DNA of 14,550 nucleotides from a bacterium (GTDB lineage: Bacteria; Patescibacteriota; Minisyncoccia; UBA6257; 2-01-FULL-56-20). Where the stretch lies: the NCBI GenBank assembly GCA_021780545.1, contig JAJXYP010000033.1:1-14550 (forward strand). The letters are read 5' to 3'. The notes under the pieces are model-generated. The model was not told where the DNA came from and ran no database searches. It was given only the letters and a program-made list of their open reading frames with translations. The translations under genes were made by a program, and so were the position numbers. Below, one piece after another: positions 14,252 through 14,550 of this stretch; position 1 is the first letter of the stretch, and the number at the start of each line of letters is the position of its first letter.

Positions 14252-14550
14252 ATGGCACAAAAAATAACGTTTTTCAATTTTAATCGGTGGGGGGAGGGGA
14301 AGGAATATATCGGCAATCAGCTGCGGACAGCGGGGTTCGATGTCTCGTTCGAGGAAAAACCGCTCGGCAAGGATTCTCTGCCGGCGGACACGAACTTCGA
14401 TATTGCGGCGATTTTTATGGATTCGCCGGTGGATGCGGCGACCATCGCGGCACTGCCCAACCTGAAATTCATCGCGACGCTTTCGACTGGCTTCGATCAT
14501 ATCGATCTTGCCGCTGCCGCCGCGCGGGGCATTCCGGTTTCGTCGGTGCC
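14252..14550 (+). CDS. D-isomer-specific 2-hydroxyacid dehydrogenase, N-terminal part (cut by window edge)
   Basis: The frame is open from the ATG at 14252 to the window end, giving 99 complete codons. It begins MAQKITFFNFNRWGEGKEY and reaches LKFIATLSTGFDHIDLAAAAARGIPVSSVP (split here: LKFIATLSTGFDHIDL, then AAAAARGIPVSSVP). This is the conserved first part of the catalytic domain of NAD-dependent D-2-hydroxyacid dehydrogenases. The Rossmann fold and the catalytic Arg/Glu/His lie beyond the window. The best-known relatives are D-lactate dehydrogenase and hydroxypyruvate/glyoxylate reductase, and the visible part cannot tell them apart. Next to glycerate kinase and PEP synthase, either reduction of hydroxypyruvate to glycerate or of pyruvate to D-lactate would make sense. 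The gene has its own extended -10 promoter immediately before the start codon. Confidence 0.88.
   Translation, partial: MAQKITFFNFNRWGEGKEYIGNQLRTAGFDVSFEEKPLGKDSLPADTNFDIAAIFMDSPVDAATIAALPNLKFIATLSTGFDHIDLAAAAARGIPVSSV

Noticed and set aside
1..14550. CRISPR arrays, tRNA/rRNA genes, insertion sequences, toxin-antitoxin genes
   Set aside because: No spaced repeats, no RNA-gene signatures, no transposase or terminal inverted repeats, and no gap over 59 bases in which to hide them.

Overview
The window is a densely packed bacterial chromosome segment with mid-to-high-50s % G+C by eye. It holds 16 protein genes, no RNA genes and no mobile elements. The longest gap between genes is 59 bases, and several neighbours overlap by the ATGA stop/start pattern. 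TGA is used as a stop (cyoB, cyoD, cyoE, marR, the thioredoxin gene, the MFS gene), so this is not a TGA-recoding lineage. Small proteins, near-absent Shine-Dalgarno sequences, a VKOR-type thioredoxin domain, transport adaptors that suit a cell without an outer membrane, and the style of the PEP synthase and glycerate kinase genes suggest a Candidate Phyla Radiation bacterium (Patescibacteria, perhaps Parcubacteria-like or Saccharibacteria-like). That assignment is an inference from gene style. No marker gene in the window proves it.

Layout. (1) 2-735, + strand: the 3' part of xseA and all of xseB, the exonuclease VII subunits. (2) 752-1821, - strand: a membrane-anchored CPHC thioredoxin-like protein followed by DsbB. 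They converge on xseB through a hairpin that covers both stop codons. (3) 1853-6379, + strand: a complete cyoABCDE operon for a bo3-type ubiquinol oxidase and its heme O synthase, divergent from the disulfide genes across only 31 bases. (4) 6391-10494, + strand: a MarR-family regulator with a consensus promoter and a large palindromic operator, then two HlyD-type adaptors and a 14-TM EmrB/QacA-type MFS exporter. (5) 10495-14550, + strand: glycerate 2-kinase (MOFRL family), phosphoenolpyruvate synthase, and the start of a D-2-hydroxyacid dehydrogenase that runs off the window.

How it fits together. The thioredoxin-like protein would oxidise thiols outside the membrane, DsbB would pass the electrons to quinone, and the Cyo oxidase would pass them from quinol to O2. 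The divergent pair may therefore be a minimal O2-linked electron chain. The kinase, PEP synthase and dehydrogenase form a three-carbon-acid module feeding 2-phosphoglycerate and PEP.

The most striking non-coding signal is that five genes (xseB, the thioredoxin gene, cyoA, the glycerate kinase gene and the dehydrogenase gene) have a TATAAT-like -10 box only 6-9 bases before the ATG and no Shine-Dalgarno. This predicts leaderless or nearly leaderless mRNAs. The two divergent promoters in the dsb/cyo gap interpenetrate and should exclude each other.
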